Source: Burkholderia glumae LMG 2196 = ATCC 33617
GTDB lineage: Bacteria; Pseudomonadota; Gammaproteobacteria; Burkholderiales; Burkholderiaceae
Assembly: GCF_000960995.1 (NCBI RefSeq)
Contig: NZ_CP009434.1
Span: forward strand, 62,001 to 126,000
Reading direction: 5' to 3'
DNA: 64,000 nucleotides
Part shown: one piece after another, positions 50,831 through 60,611 of the stretch
Position numbering within the stretch: the first letter of the stretch is position 1
Layout: each line of letters opens with the position of its first letter
Program-made: the position numbers and the translations under genes
The notes under the pieces: model-generated
Databases searched by the model: none
What the model saw: only the letters and a program-made list of their open reading frames with translations
What the model was told of the DNA's origin: nothing

Positions 50831-53800
50831 GTTTGGCCGCCGCGATCGCGGCCGGCGGCAATGGTGGCGGCTGGAGTGGCAAATTCGTGGCCGAGAGCTT
50901 CGGCCCCGCCTTCGTCGCGCCCGTGACGAAGATCCGGGCGGGCAGCGTGTAGTGCCGCAGTTCCAGCACCTCCAGCGGCCCCGAGCCGACCTCGCTGCGC
51001 AGTTGCACGCGCAACGGCAGCCCGAGGCTCGTGTCCGGCGTCCAGCTCAGCAGATAGCGCGCGCTGTCCTGCTGCGAGACTTTCGCACGTTCCAGCAGCC
51101 GGATCAGGCCGAACCGGCCCTGCGAATCGAGCGCCGTGCGCAGCCCGCCCTGCTCGGTCTGCCATTCGATGTGCGACAGGTTCTCCAGCGACTGCCCGGG
51201 CCACTCGAACGGCGTCCATTCCTGCTTCTGGTTGAAGTAGCGCAGCTCGCGCCCGGACAGCACGAACTTCATGTCCGTGATGCCCGGCGTCGGCTCCGGC
51301 CGCAACTCGTATCGCAGGTGCGCGTCCCCGGACGGGAACAGCATGGTCGAGACACGGGTGAGCTGGTTCAGGCTGGCGAGGAAGCCGGGATCGATCGTCA
51401 GCGCACCGTGGTCGGCCCCCTGCACCGCCACCCATCGGTCACCCTGCCGCTCGACCACGCCGGCAAGCTGAGTGGTGACGAACTGCGCGATCACGCCGTT
51501 ATCGGGCCGCATGAAGCGCGCCATTTCGGGCAGCGACGCGTCATTGTCGGAGTCGGCGAACGGATAGCGGCCGCCGAAGGTCCTGGTCCAGTCCGCCACG
51601 ATTGCGGTGCGCCACATGTCGTTCAGGCTCGACGCCGCCGGCTGCACGACAACTTGCCAGGCCTGGTCGAACGGCGCGCGGAACAGCTCGCCAAACCCGG
51701 ACCACTGCTCGCCCAGGCTCGCGGCGAGGCGGCTGGCGTAGTCGCGGCTCTCGGCGATGTCGGACGTCCTGCCTTGCAGGACCGCCTGCGCCGCCTGACG
51801 CGCCATCGCGTCCGGATCGGCACCGGAGACGATCTGCGAGGCCTTCAGGCGCATGGCGGTAACGCGCTCCAGGTATCGTGCGAGGCTCAAGTCGCCGGTC
51901 GCGGCAAGCGGTGCGGCGGCCTTGCCGCTCGCAGCTGCGCCTAGCACCAGATCGCTGCCGGTCAGGCGCAGGATCGGCCCGAACGCCTTGGCAAGCGGCG
52001 CGAGCGGCGGCTGGGTCTGCTTCGACGGATCCTTCTCGGCGCCGCCGACGAGCTGCTGCGCCTTGCTGATCAGATTGTCGGCGAGCGACTGCGCATTCGC
52101 GCCGGCACCCGCCTGGTAGACGATCGCGTTCATCAGCGCGACGAGCGGCGAGCGTTGCGGGTCGCCCAGCAGCGTGAGCTGGTCGGCCGTGGCGGACAGC
52201 GTCGGCGCCGCTTGCCAGCGCAGGCTGTTGAGGAACAGCGCCCAGGCCCGTCCATAATCGTCGAAGTAGCGCTGGCGCAGCTGGGCCTTCAGCCTTGACG
52301 GTGCGGACTGCGTCGCCTTGACGTCGGAGAGCACCCAGTCGCCCGCCACGTTTTGCTGCTCGCTCGCTTTGTCGATCGCTTTCGAAATCCGCTCGTCCCA
52401 GGCGGCGCGTGTGAACACACCCGGCACGGCCGCCGTCGTATCGAATAGGCCCCGGCTGGTCGTGTCGCCCAGCAGCGTCGCGAGCGAGACAGGCGGATAC
52501 TTGGCCTTCGCGTCGTCGAGGATCTGCTGATAGACCGCATCGGTCGAGTTCTGGATGCCGCGCACGCCGATCACCGTCTGGCGCGTCGAGGCCACCAGCC
52601 CCAGATCCGGCGCCATCGCCTGCCACCTTCCGCGGCCCAGATGATTCGCCAGGAACGCGATCGTGTGCTGGCGCAGGTCTTCCCACGCCCCCGACGACAG
52701 CGGCGAGTTCGCGGGGCGCACGGGCGCGGCCGTCGCGACGAGTTGCGGAGTCAGGAATGCGGCGACCGCCCGTTCTGGCCTGGCGAGCATCAGGTAAGCC
52801 TTCAGCGTGTCGTAGACGGCCTGCACCTGCGCATTGCCGCCGCTGGCGATCTGGGCATCCGACAGGGAGGCAAGCTTGCGCAGGCGCGCCTCGAGCTTCT
52901 GGCGGATCGGCGCCACGAGGATGCGGCTCGCCGCATTGGCATAGCCCGGCCATAGCGCATCGAGCAGCGCGCCGTCGCGGTTCAGGCCGAAGCGCGTGCT
53001 CCACGGCGCGCCGTCGCGCTGATGGACTTCGAGCGTATCGATCTGCCGGTCGAGGCCGTTGAGCGCTTGCAAGGCCTGCGTGCGATCCTGAACGGTCGAC
53101 AGCCGCGCAATGGTATCGGCCACGTTCCGGATCGTTGCACGGTTGACGAATCCCGACAGCATCGTGCCGGCGATCCAGCAGCCGACCAGGCCGGTCGTGA
53201 TCCAGGCCGCTGTCGTCGACGGCGAGAAGCCGACGCGGCGGCCGTGGATTCTGCGGCTGTGTTCGGCGACGGTCTGCCAGATCGTGCGATGTCGAGGTTC
53301 ACCCGCCGGCTCGTCGTCGTTTGCGTCGGTGGGCAACAACGGTGCCCGCTCCCGTTCCTCGACGAGCGGTGCGAAAAGCAGCCCGTGAATCGCCTGCCGC
53401 CAGATGCGGGATTGGGCAGTCTGCAGCACCAACCCGGACAGTGGGCCGTGCAGCGTCGAAATATGCTGCGAGAGCTCGGCGGGATAGCGGTCGGCGGCAT
53501 CCTTCGCCAGCCGCACGACGCCGGCATCGGCCAGGTTGTAAGCGAGGTCTTGCAACGATGCGTCGATCTGATCCGCGCTGATGCGCGCGTTCGCCCACGT
53601 GAACCCGATCGCCTCGTCGGGACTCGACGTTTCGCTGCCGAAATCGGTGACGTTGAGCAGATACGCGGGCGCGGCCCAGCGCAGCGCGCGGGCATGGCGC
53701 GCGAGCTGTTGGGCAAGCGCGTCGGTGTCGAACGGAGCATTGGCTGAACTGCGATTGCACGTCACGACCACGATCGCGTCGACCGGACGACGGCGGCGCA

Positions 53801-54305
53801 GGCGGCGGATTTGATCGAGCCAGTCCGTTTCGAGTGTGTCGCGGGTTTGCTGCGCGTACAGCAAGACCGCGTCGCCGGTAATCAGATACCCGGCCTCGAC
53901 GAGTCCCGGCGCCAGGCGTTTCACCAGCGGCACGTCACCGGCGACGAGTACCCACCGTTCGCGATAGCGCCAGCGCCAGAAGTGACGGTCGGCAAGCAAT
54001 TGCTTGAGCGCCGCTGCCCGCGACCGTGCGTCGTCCGGTTGTGCGCCGGCCGATGTGGAACGATCGAGAAGTCCCCGGTCGCGCGCCCATTGTTTGACAG
54101 CCCGCCATGCAATCGCGGGACGGGAGGAGTCGCTGAAGCTGAATGCAAGTAGCAGTACGACGAACACAATGCACAGCACAGCAATTGCCGGGCCGCGTTG
54201 CTCGGCCGATAGACCCACCCACTGCGGCCTCGACCAGATAATCAGCCCGGGCAGAACAACGCAAAGAATGCTACCCAAAAGGTCGATCTTGAATTTTCTG
54301 TTCAT
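50784..54305 (-). CDS. TssM/IcmF-like T6SS membrane protein lacking the P-loop
   Basis: 1173 residues. Two N-terminal membrane helices (LLGSILCVVLPGLIIW; AIAVLCIVFVVLLLAFSF), a cytosolic domain, a third helix (about 365-385, ITTGLVGCWIAGTMLSGF), then the large periplasmic IcmF-related region and C-terminal domain (GRYPFADSDNDASLPEMARFMRPDNGVIAQFV and WPGQSLENLSHIEWQTEQGG-like segments, as in VasK/ImpL). Canonical TssM forms the trans-envelope channel with TssJ and TssL. Here the cytosolic segment starts RWVLVAGDVPLVKRLAPGL where GxxGxGKT would be expected, so the NTP-binding site is missing. No other tss structural gene is in the window. It overlaps the upstream gene by 4 bases. Confidence 0.8.
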   Translation of the reverse strand: MNRKFKIDLLGSILCVVLPGLIIWSRPQWVGLSAEQRGPAIAVLCIVFVVLLLAFSFSDSSRPAIAWRAVKQWARDRGLLDRSTSAGAQPDDARSRAAALKQLLADRHFWRWRYRERWVLVAGDVPLVKRLAPGLVEAGYLITGDAVLLYAQQTRDTLETDWLDQIRRLRRRRPVDAIVVVTCNRSSANAPFDTDALAQQLARHARALRWAAPAYLLNVTDFGSETSSPDEAIGFTWANARISADQIDASLQDLAYNLADAGVVRLAKDAADRYPAELSQHISTLHGPLSGLVLQTAQSRIWRQAIHGLLFAPLVEERERAPLLPTDANDDEPAGEPRHRTIWQTVAEHSRRIHGRRVGFSPSTTAAWITTGLVGCWIAGTMLSGFVNRATIRNVADTIARLSTVQDRTQALQALNGLDRQIDTLEVHQRDGAPWSTRFGLNRDGALLDALWPGYANAASRILVAPIRQKLEARLRKLASLSDAQIASGGNAQVQAVYDTLKAYLMLARPERAVAAFLTPQLVATAAPVRPANSPLSSGAWEDLRQHTIAFLANHLGRGRWQAMAPDLGLVASTRQTVIGVRGIQNSTDAVYQQILDDAKAKYPPVSLATLLGDTTSRGLFDTTAAVPGVFTRAAWDERISKAIDKASEQQNVAGDWVLSDVKATQSAPSRLKAQLRQRYFDDYGRAWALFLNSLRWQAAPTLSATADQLTLLGDPQRSPLVALMNAIVYQAGAGANAQSLADNLISKAQQLVGGAEKDPSKQTQPPLAPLAKAFGPILRLTGSDLVLGAAASGKAAAPLAATGDLSLARYLERVTAMRLKASQIVSGADPDAMARQAAQAVLQGRTSDIAESRDYASRLAASLGEQWSGFGELFRAPFDQAWQVVVQPAASSLNDMWRTAIVADWTRTFGGRYPFADSDNDASLPEMARFMRPDNGVIAQFVTTQLAGVVERQGDRWVAVQGADHGALTIDPGFLASLNQLTRVSTMLFPSGDAHLRYELRPEPTPGITDMKFVLSGRELRYFNQKQEWTPFEWPGQSLENLSHIEWQTEQGGLRTALDSQGRFGLIRLLERAKVSQQDSARYLLSWTPDTSLGLPLRVQLRSEVGSGPLEVLELRHYTLPARIFVTGATKAGPKLSATNLPLQPPPLPPAAIAAAKHAAMPLPHGTLPEVE

Positions 54306-55591
54306 GCTGAAGCGAGCGTGTTATTTAGTTCGTGGTCGCCCTTGGTCACCACGGCAATGATGGTATGGTCTTCGTTGCGTTGGGCGACAAGCTGAGGCGT
54401 CGCCGAACTCGCTGCGCGAAGTACGGCACAGGTCGCTGTGAGCCACCCGGCTGACAGCCCTGCTCGCCCAACGCTGCGGTCGAGGTCAATTTCGGGCAGC
54501 GGTTCATTGCGCGGTTTGCCGCCACCGACGTGGCTCATCGCCGTATGCAGCGGTCCGACCGTTTCCCCATCAAACCCGGTCATCCAGGCCGACTCCAGTG
54601 AATCGAACTTGGCGTAGCCCCAGCGAAGGGCATAAGTCAGCGCATGTATCAGGTTCTCATTGCCAGACCGCAACGGGCGATGAAGCGAGGCAATAGGTCG
54701 CAACTTGTACCTGGCAGTGAGAGCTGTGGATGCGATAAGCAGCCCAATGCCGGCCTCCGCCGTACCCTCCGGCGGGTCTTCGTTGAGTACGGCGCTGAGC
54801 GAAACGGAAATCAGCAGGACGGCGGACCGGTCCAAAGGTGACGCTCCATCGCAGCCGTCGAGCCACGTGTCGACAGTCATCAGCCCGAGCGGCGCAGGAA
54901 CCCGCTGAGTACGCGCGTCCCTCAAATTATGGTTGCGCCATTGCGCTTGCCAGAGCTCGACGAGGTCAGCGTTCCCGACATAGTCCGACACGTCGAGCAG
55001 GACGCGAAGCGGAACCTCGGCCGGCAGCGGTGTAATGGACTCAGTCAGATCGACCAGTAGCTTGTCGTAGAGCCATTCGAGAATCAGCGTATGGCGTTCT
55101 GCCTCGTCGGCGGCCAGGCGTGCGTCTATTGGCTGAAGCCACCGTGCAGCGACCGAGTCATCGACCGAGTGGTCGGAGGCCCTGGCGTCAAGTGTCATTG
55201 TTCGATCGGCAATATTCGCAACGCCATTCTCGGCATCGTCTTCCGTCACGCGTATCGCCGCTCCCAGGATGCGGAGCGGGATGCTTTCCTGCGTGAACTC
55301 CTGCTCGGCAAATTGTTTGCACGCCGCGTTCCACGCGAGTGCATCGAGACGACGCCCCTCGTAGACGCTGAAGACGCGTGACACAACGAATCCGGCGATG
55401 CCGGTCGGATAGACCGTGATGCAGATCCAGAACCACGGCGAGTGAGTTGACTCGCCTGCCGGCCAGAGCAGGAGCACTGCAAAGATACCGAGTAGCGTCA
55501 GCACGAAGAACACCACTGTCCAGACGAAACGAGACGGCGGCGTATCGGGAACCCGCTCTTCTGGTGGAAGATTGTCGAAGTCGAGCGCCAT
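54302..55591 (-). CDS. Unknown T6SS-linked membrane protein
   Basis: 429 residues. Two N-terminal membrane helices (FVWTVVFFVLTLLGIFAVLLLW; WFWICITVYPTGIAGFVVSRVF) and a large soluble C-terminal part (LLVDLTESITPLPAEVPLRVLLDVSDYVGN, RSAVLLISVSLSAVL, AIASTALTARY-like). I know no named family. Its stop overlaps the start of the P-loop-less TssM gene by 4 bases and it starts 3 bases after the PAAR stop, so the three genes are translationally coupled. A role with the TssM-like protein is the simplest reading; such pairs may replace part of the TssJLM complex or tune it. Confidence 0.75.
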   Translation of the reverse strand: MALDFDNLPPEERVPDTPPSRFVWTVVFFVLTLLGIFAVLLLWPAGESTHSPWFWICITVYPTGIAGFVVSRVFSVYEGRRLDALAWNAACKQFAEQEFTQESIPLRILGAAIRVTEDDAENGVANIADRTMTLDARASDHSVDDSVAARWLQPIDARLAADEAERHTLILEWLYDKLLVDLTESITPLPAEVPLRVLLDVSDYVGNADLVELWQAQWRNHNLRDARTQRVPAPLGLMTVDTWLDGCDGASPLDRSAVLLISVSLSAVLNEDPPEGTAEAGIGLLIASTALTARYKLRPIASLHRPLRSGNENLIHALTYALRWGYAKFDSLESAWMTGFDGETVGPLHTAMSHVGGGKPRNEPLPEIDLDRSVGRAGLSAGWLTATCAVLRAASSATPQLVAQRNEDHTIIAVVTKGDHELNNTLASA

Positions 55592-55594
55592 CGT

Positions 55595-55852
55595 TCAGCG
55601 GCGTCCGCTGTTCGGAAGTGAGGAAATCAGCCGGCACCCGCATTCGCACGAATCATCGTGCTGTGCGACTTCCAAACCATCGTCGAATGCGCCGGACGTG
55701 GCGGTACCGATCCGGTTGTCACCGTGCTTCGGGCAGGTAACGGGATCGTGAAGCCGAGCAAGGGCCTTGCCCATGAAATTCCGGTGTGGGGAACCGGATT
55801 CTACCTTTCCGCCACCTGTGTGGCTGTCGCCAACGCGAATAATGCCTGGCAT
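55595..55852 (-). CDS. PAAR-domain spike tip protein
   Basis: 85 residues: MPGIIRVGDSHTGGGKVESG, MGKALARLHDPVTCPKHGDNRIG, EVAQHDDSCECGCRLISSLP. This is the compact PAAR fold with His/Cys zinc ligands that sharpens the VgrG spike. The start MPGIIRVGD was chosen because PAAR proteins begin this way. A paralogue with the same ending forms the first 90 residues of the next upstream gene. Confidence 0.92.
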   Translation of the reverse strand: MPGIIRVGDSHTGGGKVESGSPHRNFMGKALARLHDPVTCPKHGDNRIGTATSGAFDDGLEVAQHDDSCECGCRLISSLPNSGRR

Positions 55853-55939
55853 ATTAATCTCCCCTATAAACGTCGCTGAAGCAGCAAGCCTGCATACACC
55901 GCATCCCCGCAATCGATGTTTTGCACGCAGTGTTGAAGA

Positions 55940-57523
55940 TCACTTTGGAACCACCATTCGATAAACCGTACCCAGGTCGTGTGAGCCTCCTGCGAACGTG
56001 ACGCCGTAAAAGTAGCCATCCTTTCCGACCACGAGGCGTTCTTTGCTCGGACAGGTGCCGTCGACTGACGTGGCTCCGAAGGAGTACAGCGACGTCATCT
56101 CGCCATGCGGGCTCACGCGGTAGAATTGGCCCGCCGAATCGTAACCAATCTTGTTGGTCCCGCCGGAGCACGTTGTTCCATAAAGGTAGCCGTCACTTCC
56201 GACTACAATCGATGAAGGGCCTACGCCTATCGAACTCGCCGGTGGAAATGAATACACAATCGTGTATTTTCCGCTAGGCGAAAACCGGAAAATTGTCCCA
56301 CTACCATTTTGTCCACCGACGGCAGTCGTTCCATACAGACTGCCGTCCTTCCCTTGTACAACGCCGGTTCCAGGGTTCTGGCCGTCATCGTCGAACACGG
56401 CGAAGGAATGCAGTACCGTGAATTCCCCGGATCGGCTTAACCGATACAGCGTTCCCCGATTCTCTTTGCCCCCGGCCCTTGTTGTACCGTATAGATTCCC
56501 GTCAAATCCGAGTGTAAGATCGCCTCCCGGTTCGGCACCATTCCGCTTATCTGGCTCGAAGAAATGCAGCACCGAGAACTCGCCTGATCGGGTGATGCGA
56601 TAGACCGCGCCGCTGTCGGAGGGACCACCGCGTATCGTTGTGCCATAAAGGGTTCCGCCATGATCTTCCACAAGAAGGCTATTGGGCAATTGCGGTTCGG
56701 ATTGCTTTACTCCAAACGTGTGCAGAATGGTAACTTTCCCTCCCGGAGTAAGGCGAAACAGTGTTCCAGTCTTTGTGTGGTTCTTATCGGTGTGAGTTGT
56801 TCCATAGAAATTTCCGTCCGAGGCCTGAAACACACCGTTAATTGGCTCAGCAGCGTCGACGTCCGGCTGATTAAACGAATAGACAAGCGACACATGCCCA
56901 TCTTTCGTCATGCGAAAGATGGCGCCGAAACGGTCAGTTCCCGCCTTCGGTGATGTCCAATACAAGCGGCCATCATCAGCTTCCGTCAACCGTCCATCAA
57001 TGGCAAGCGCAGAAGTATCCAACCGGTCTGCCCGTCCGTACGAACTGTCGATATTCATCAAGACAGATTCTCCAGGCGGCAGAGTGCTTTTGCAGGCAGT
57101 CAGCATCGCGCTGCCACTGACTGTAACGACGAGAGCGGCAATGACCATGCAAACACGGCGGTAGCCACTCATTTTCTGTCGTTCGGACAGCGAGGCATCG
57201 GTGGAACGACGGATCTGAAACGTGTGGTCGTCCCAAACGCGATGAATGCCTGACCAACGGCGTTCGCTGTCCGGCAACGAGGAAATCAGGTCGCATGTGC
57301 ATTTACACAGATCGTTGTGTTGTGCGATCTCGATACCATCGCCGAATGGGCCGGACATGGCGGGTGCGATTCGACTGTCCCCATGCTCCGGTTCGGTGAC
57401 GGGATGATAAAGACACGCAATTGCGTGCGTCATGAAAGAGCGCGCTGCTGAGTGCACCGGTACAACGCCGCCCGCAGTGCGTCTATCACCGATTCGAATG
57501 ATGCCTGCCATATTGCTCCCCAC
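55940..57523 (-). CDS. PAAR protein fused in frame to a beta-propeller lipoprotein
   Basis: 527 residues in one frame. Residues 1-90 are a PAAR domain (MAGIIRIGDRRTAGG ... HNDLCKCTCDLISSLPDSERR). At the place where the neighbouring PAAR gene stops (CGCCGCTGA) this one reads CGCCGTTGG, so translation goes on. After a 25-residue linker comes an intact lipoprotein signal beginning MSGYRRVCMVIAALVV with lipobox LTAC, then six to seven repeats of the DGNxYGTTxxGG type (DGNFYGTTHTD, GTLYGTTIRGG, DGNLYGTTRAGG, DGSLYGTTAVGG, DGYLYGTTCSGG), likely a beta-propeller. The internal ATG at 57172 may still start a separate lipoprotein. Lower GC than the hrp genes. Confidence 0.8.
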   Translation of the reverse strand: MGSNMAGIIRIGDRRTAGGVVPVHSAARSFMTHAIACLYHPVTEPEHGDSRIAPAMSGPFGDGIEIAQHNDLCKCTCDLISSLPDSERRWSGIHRVWDDHTFQIRRSTDASLSERQKMSGYRRVCMVIAALVVTVSGSAMLTACKSTLPPGESVLMNIDSSYGRADRLDTSALAIDGRLTEADDGRLYWTSPKAGTDRFGAIFRMTKDGHVSLVYSFNQPDVDAAEPINGVFQASDGNFYGTTHTDKNHTKTGTLFRLTPGGKVTILHTFGVKQSEPQLPNSLLVEDHGGTLYGTTIRGGPSDSGAVYRITRSGEFSVLHFFEPDKRNGAEPGGDLTLGFDGNLYGTTRAGGKENRGTLYRLSRSGEFTVLHSFAVFDDDGQNPGTGVVQGKDGSLYGTTAVGGQNGSGTIFRFSPSGKYTIVYSFPPASSIGVGPSSIVVGSDGYLYGTTCSGGTNKIGYDSAGQFYRVSPHGEMTSLYSFGATSVDGTCPSKERLVVGKDGYFYGVTFAGGSHDLGTVYRMVVPK

Positions 57524-57563
57524 GTTGAACTGCTGCCGCCACTGAGCTTTCGATAACGGTGTG

Positions 57564-59819
57564 CTATTGAGACGCGCTCAAAGACGACCCGATATCCGGG
57601 GGGGGCGGCGTCATGGCATCGCTAACCTGCCTGATACGCTCCGCAGCCTTTTCGTCGCGTTTGCGCTGCTTTTCCTCCTTGGCGTAGTCGCTTACGCCGA
57701 AGGTATCCGTTGCGCGTGTCTGGAAGTAGAGAGTCGACGACAACAAATGGTCGTGCCAGCTCGTCAGCATCGTGTCGTGAACCAGCAGATCGAACAACGC
57801 CATGACCTTGGGAGGAAGCGGATTGGACCCGTTCAGGCCCATCTTCCATGCCTGCGCAAGGGCCTCCTGCTCGGGCGACATCATCATTGCCTGGATCACG
57901 CCGACACTAAAGTCCGGGTCCGCATCCCAGGGCAAGTCACCGCTCTGGGCCATATCCTGCATTATTTTGACAGACCTCCGCAATCCAGCCTGTTGGGACT
58001 CGCGAGACATCATGTCCTGAGATTCCCGCTGGATGCGCTCCCAAATACCTTCTGAGGGGCGACGCTTTTCGATCCCCGCGTCGCGGCCGGAAACCATCTC
58101 CGGCAAGATCGAGTCTTGCCAACGTGCCAGTGCCTTGGCGAGCGTCGCACTGTCCGCTGGAGGGTTCTGATTTCTGAGCGCGATGTAAGCGGACTCGGCG
58201 TCCTGGTTTTCCTTCAACAGTGCGCGATGCTGTGCATCCAGCGTATCGAAGCGGCTCGTCACGGTTGAACGGAATGCGGGAGACTGATATCTCACCGCCA
58301 TCCAGCGCAGGAACACCTGCATGTGCTCGAGGAAATTCAGTCGAGCGACTTTGGGAACGATCTCTTGGTATGCTTCGATCAGTTCTCCGATTTTGTACGT
58401 TGTTTTACCGTCGGAGAGCGGGTGGGCGAGTGTGAATTTGGCAAAGGTATCAGGCTTGTACTTGAACATATCTTCCATCAAATCAAGCACAATGCCATGC
58501 GTGATTGCCTCATGCAGCATATCGCGCAGAACCACGCGTTGCAGTTCGGCGCGAGCGCCCAGCGTACCCGCTGGCGCTCCACCAGTAATGTCTTCGCTGG
58601 TTCCGGGATAGAGATACTGAAGGCCTCGGGTTTTCTCGAGGCTATCGAGGCGCTGGTAGAAGCGTAGTTCATGAGCGGCTGCAAAATGCACACACCGCTC
58701 CACCGACTCAGGCACGGCAAGCTTTTGGTCGCCGTAGTTCTGCTTGATCATGTTGAGAGCTGGCACCATGCTCAAGACCTTGTTCTCTTCCATCAGCGAC
58801 GACACGGCGTCGAGTAACCCGAGAAACTTGATCTCGATCGGTACGACTCTCTGGTTTGGGTCCTTCGGATCGACATACGCGAGCTTATCCGCGCTCGGAT
58901 GCTTGTATTTTTCCGTCAGTTCGTTTGCCAGAGCCCGCGCAAGCACTGCGCCGCGGTCCGCTCCGAAGATCGAGACCTGAATACGCTGGATCTTCGGCAT
59001 CTTCAATTTCGTGTCTTCGATGGCTTTTTCGAACTGTGTCTTCGCGGCGGCGACGCGAACCTCGACGCCGGTTCCGAGCAGCCGCGCCACCGCACGGTTG
59101 TCCCTGCACCACGGAATGAAATCCAGCGCGACGCCAATGAACACCTCTTTTGCAGTGTCCCATCCAACCTTCATCGGATTTTTCTTGGCGTCGTACAGAA
59201 TTGCGCGCGCCGCGGCCCGTGCCCGTCGCACCCAGCGATCATCGTGCGCCAGCGTCAAGACGCGCCCGACGTTTTTCGGCACGGACGTCATTTTTCCGAC
59301 CAGATCGTTGAAGGATTTGACGACCGGGCGGTAGGAAAAGTCCTCGAGTCCTTTCTTCACGCCGTCACTAAGAGCGCTTTGCGGCTTGACCGCCAGACGG
59401 TCGACGCCAGCCACCTTCTTTCCAATATCGACCGCTTTCTTCTCCGCGGCCGTGGCGGCCTCCTTGCCCGCCTTCATGACGGCCGAAGTCACCAGTCCTT
59501 CCCGAGCTTCCTTGTTCAGATCAGTGCCAAGGCCGGAATAGTAGAAGCGATACCAGAACTGGTTTGGTGTTTTCTCTCGCCGCCTATCTTTGTTATCTCG
59601 ATGCGCCTCCCACAGGCGGCAGATATTCGAGTATCGAGACGTCGCAGGATCATCGTGATCGCGGTGCCGGCCAAATCCGTCGAAGAAGAACCCGATATGG
59701 ATCACGGCACCGCACGGAATACAAGCGTCGGTCGGATATGCTCTCCGCTTTTCACCGATTGCAGTCTGCACGTCTATTGATGTCCGGTCGGCGGGATCGA
59801 GTTGAGTCGTGTCAGCCAT
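57564..59819 (-). CDS. Tle1-like (DUF2235) T6SS protein with altered nucleophile
   Basis: 751 residues. The N-terminal hallmark IHIGFFFDGFGRHRDHDDPATSRYSNICRLWEAH is that of DUF2235/Tle1 phospholipase effectors, and a later helix-rich part has EIKFLGLLDAVSSL and VHFAAAHELRFYQRLDSL, both in family order. In the nucleophile elbow the known GFSRG is replaced by GADRG (residues 286-290, in VSIFGADRGAVLARALANEL), so Asp288 stands where the catalytic Ser belongs. The protein may be inactive as a lipase, or use another chemistry. The DUF3304 lipoprotein upstream overlaps its start by 8 bases and is the type of partner found with Tle1. Confidence 0.82.
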   Translation of the reverse strand: MADTTQLDPADRTSIDVQTAIGEKRRAYPTDACIPCGAVIHIGFFFDGFGRHRDHDDPATSRYSNICRLWEAHRDNKDRRREKTPNQFWYRFYYSGLGTDLNKEAREGLVTSAVMKAGKEAATAAEKKAVDIGKKVAGVDRLAVKPQSALSDGVKKGLEDFSYRPVVKSFNDLVGKMTSVPKNVGRVLTLAHDDRWVRRARAAARAILYDAKKNPMKVGWDTAKEVFIGVALDFIPWCRDNRAVARLLGTGVEVRVAAAKTQFEKAIEDTKLKMPKIQRIQVSIFGADRGAVLARALANELTEKYKHPSADKLAYVDPKDPNQRVVPIEIKFLGLLDAVSSLMEENKVLSMVPALNMIKQNYGDQKLAVPESVERCVHFAAAHELRFYQRLDSLEKTRGLQYLYPGTSEDITGGAPAGTLGARAELQRVVLRDMLHEAITHGIVLDLMEDMFKYKPDTFAKFTLAHPLSDGKTTYKIGELIEAYQEIVPKVARLNFLEHMQVFLRWMAVRYQSPAFRSTVTSRFDTLDAQHRALLKENQDAESAYIALRNQNPPADSATLAKALARWQDSILPEMVSGRDAGIEKRRPSEGIWERIQRESQDMMSRESQQAGLRRSVKIMQDMAQSGDLPWDADPDFSVGVIQAMMMSPEQEALAQAWKMGLNGSNPLPPKVMALFDLLVHDTMLTSWHDHLLSSTLYFQTRATDTFGVSDYAKEEKQRKRDEKAAERIRQVSDAMTPPPPDIGSSLSASQ

Positions 59820-60609
59820 GGTCGGCTCCTGTCAGTACATGCTCAAAATGGTTGCTCTTGATTTCCTGAACGACGGTATCGGGCAGTTTCTGAATCGCAA
59901 CGCCGAATGCACCGGGTTTACCTTTTGTTTCCTGAAGGATGCGTTGCACGGCTGGATGCTCGTCAAACTTCGGGTTGACGAGCAGCGTGTAGTACACGTA
60001 TTGCTCCAGATCTGCCGAGTCAGTCAGCCGGTATTTCAGCCAGCCTTGCGCCGCGACGCGTGCGGTTCGCCGAAACGCAGAAGCCTCATCAAGCCCGTCA
60101 GGATTCGCCGCTTTCCCATATTTTGTTTGGAACCAGTAATCGACCGCCGAATAATCAATTCGGCTACCACTAAGGTCATCCCGGAATTCAAACTCAATGT
60201 GATAATCCGGGTAGAAGTGCACAGCCAGCACCACCTCCCCGGCACCGCCAGAGATCTTCGTCTTGGGGAAATGCACCTGCGTTGTCTTGTGAATTTTCTT
60301 GATAGGCGCGTAAATGTTCTTAATCGCTTCATCAGCATCGTAAATTTCCCAGTCGACCGTGAAGTCCGTTCCTTTCAGCTTGTAGCAGCAGCTCAAACTG
60401 CCCTCACCAGCACCGGGCATGAGATCCCCTCCACCGCTGGCAGTGTTGCCATATTTGTCCCGAATCACGAATTTGGTGAGATTGAACGGGGTGTAATTCA
60501 TCCCTTCCACACTGATCCCGCTATAGACCGGTTCCGAGGAAAATGCGTCGCAGCCCGCCAGTGACAACGCCACGAACAGGAGAATTATCCGTTTGATCAC
60601 GCTCATCAT
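59812..60609 (-). CDS. DUF3304-like lipoprotein, candidate Tle1-type immunity
   Basis: 265 residues. A lipoprotein signal with lipobox LAGC precedes DAFSSEPVYSGISVEGMNYTPFNLTKFVIRD and GSLSCCYKL, the DUF3304 pattern. DUF3304 lipoproteins accompany Tle1-type lipases and some act as periplasmic immunity proteins (Tli1). The last about 70 residues (ADLEQYVYYTLLVNPKFDEHPAVQRIL) are unlike a typical DUF3304 end and instead resemble the tail of the neighbouring DUF4123 adaptor. Stop overlaps the Tle1-like start; start lies 2 bases after the adaptor stop. Confidence 0.8.
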   Translation of the reverse strand: MMSVIKRIILLFVALSLAGCDAFSSEPVYSGISVEGMNYTPFNLTKFVIRDKYGNTASGGGDLMPGAGEGSLSCCYKLKGTDFTVDWEIYDADEAIKNIYAPIKKIHKTTQVHFPKTKISGGAGEVVLAVHFYPDYHIEFEFRDDLSGSRIDYSAVDYWFQTKYGKAANPDGLDEASAFRRTARVAAQGWLKYRLTDSADLEQYVYYTLLVNPKFDEHPAVQRILQETKGKPGAFGVAIQKLPDTVVQEIKSNHFEHVLTGADHG

Positions 60610-60611
60610 GT

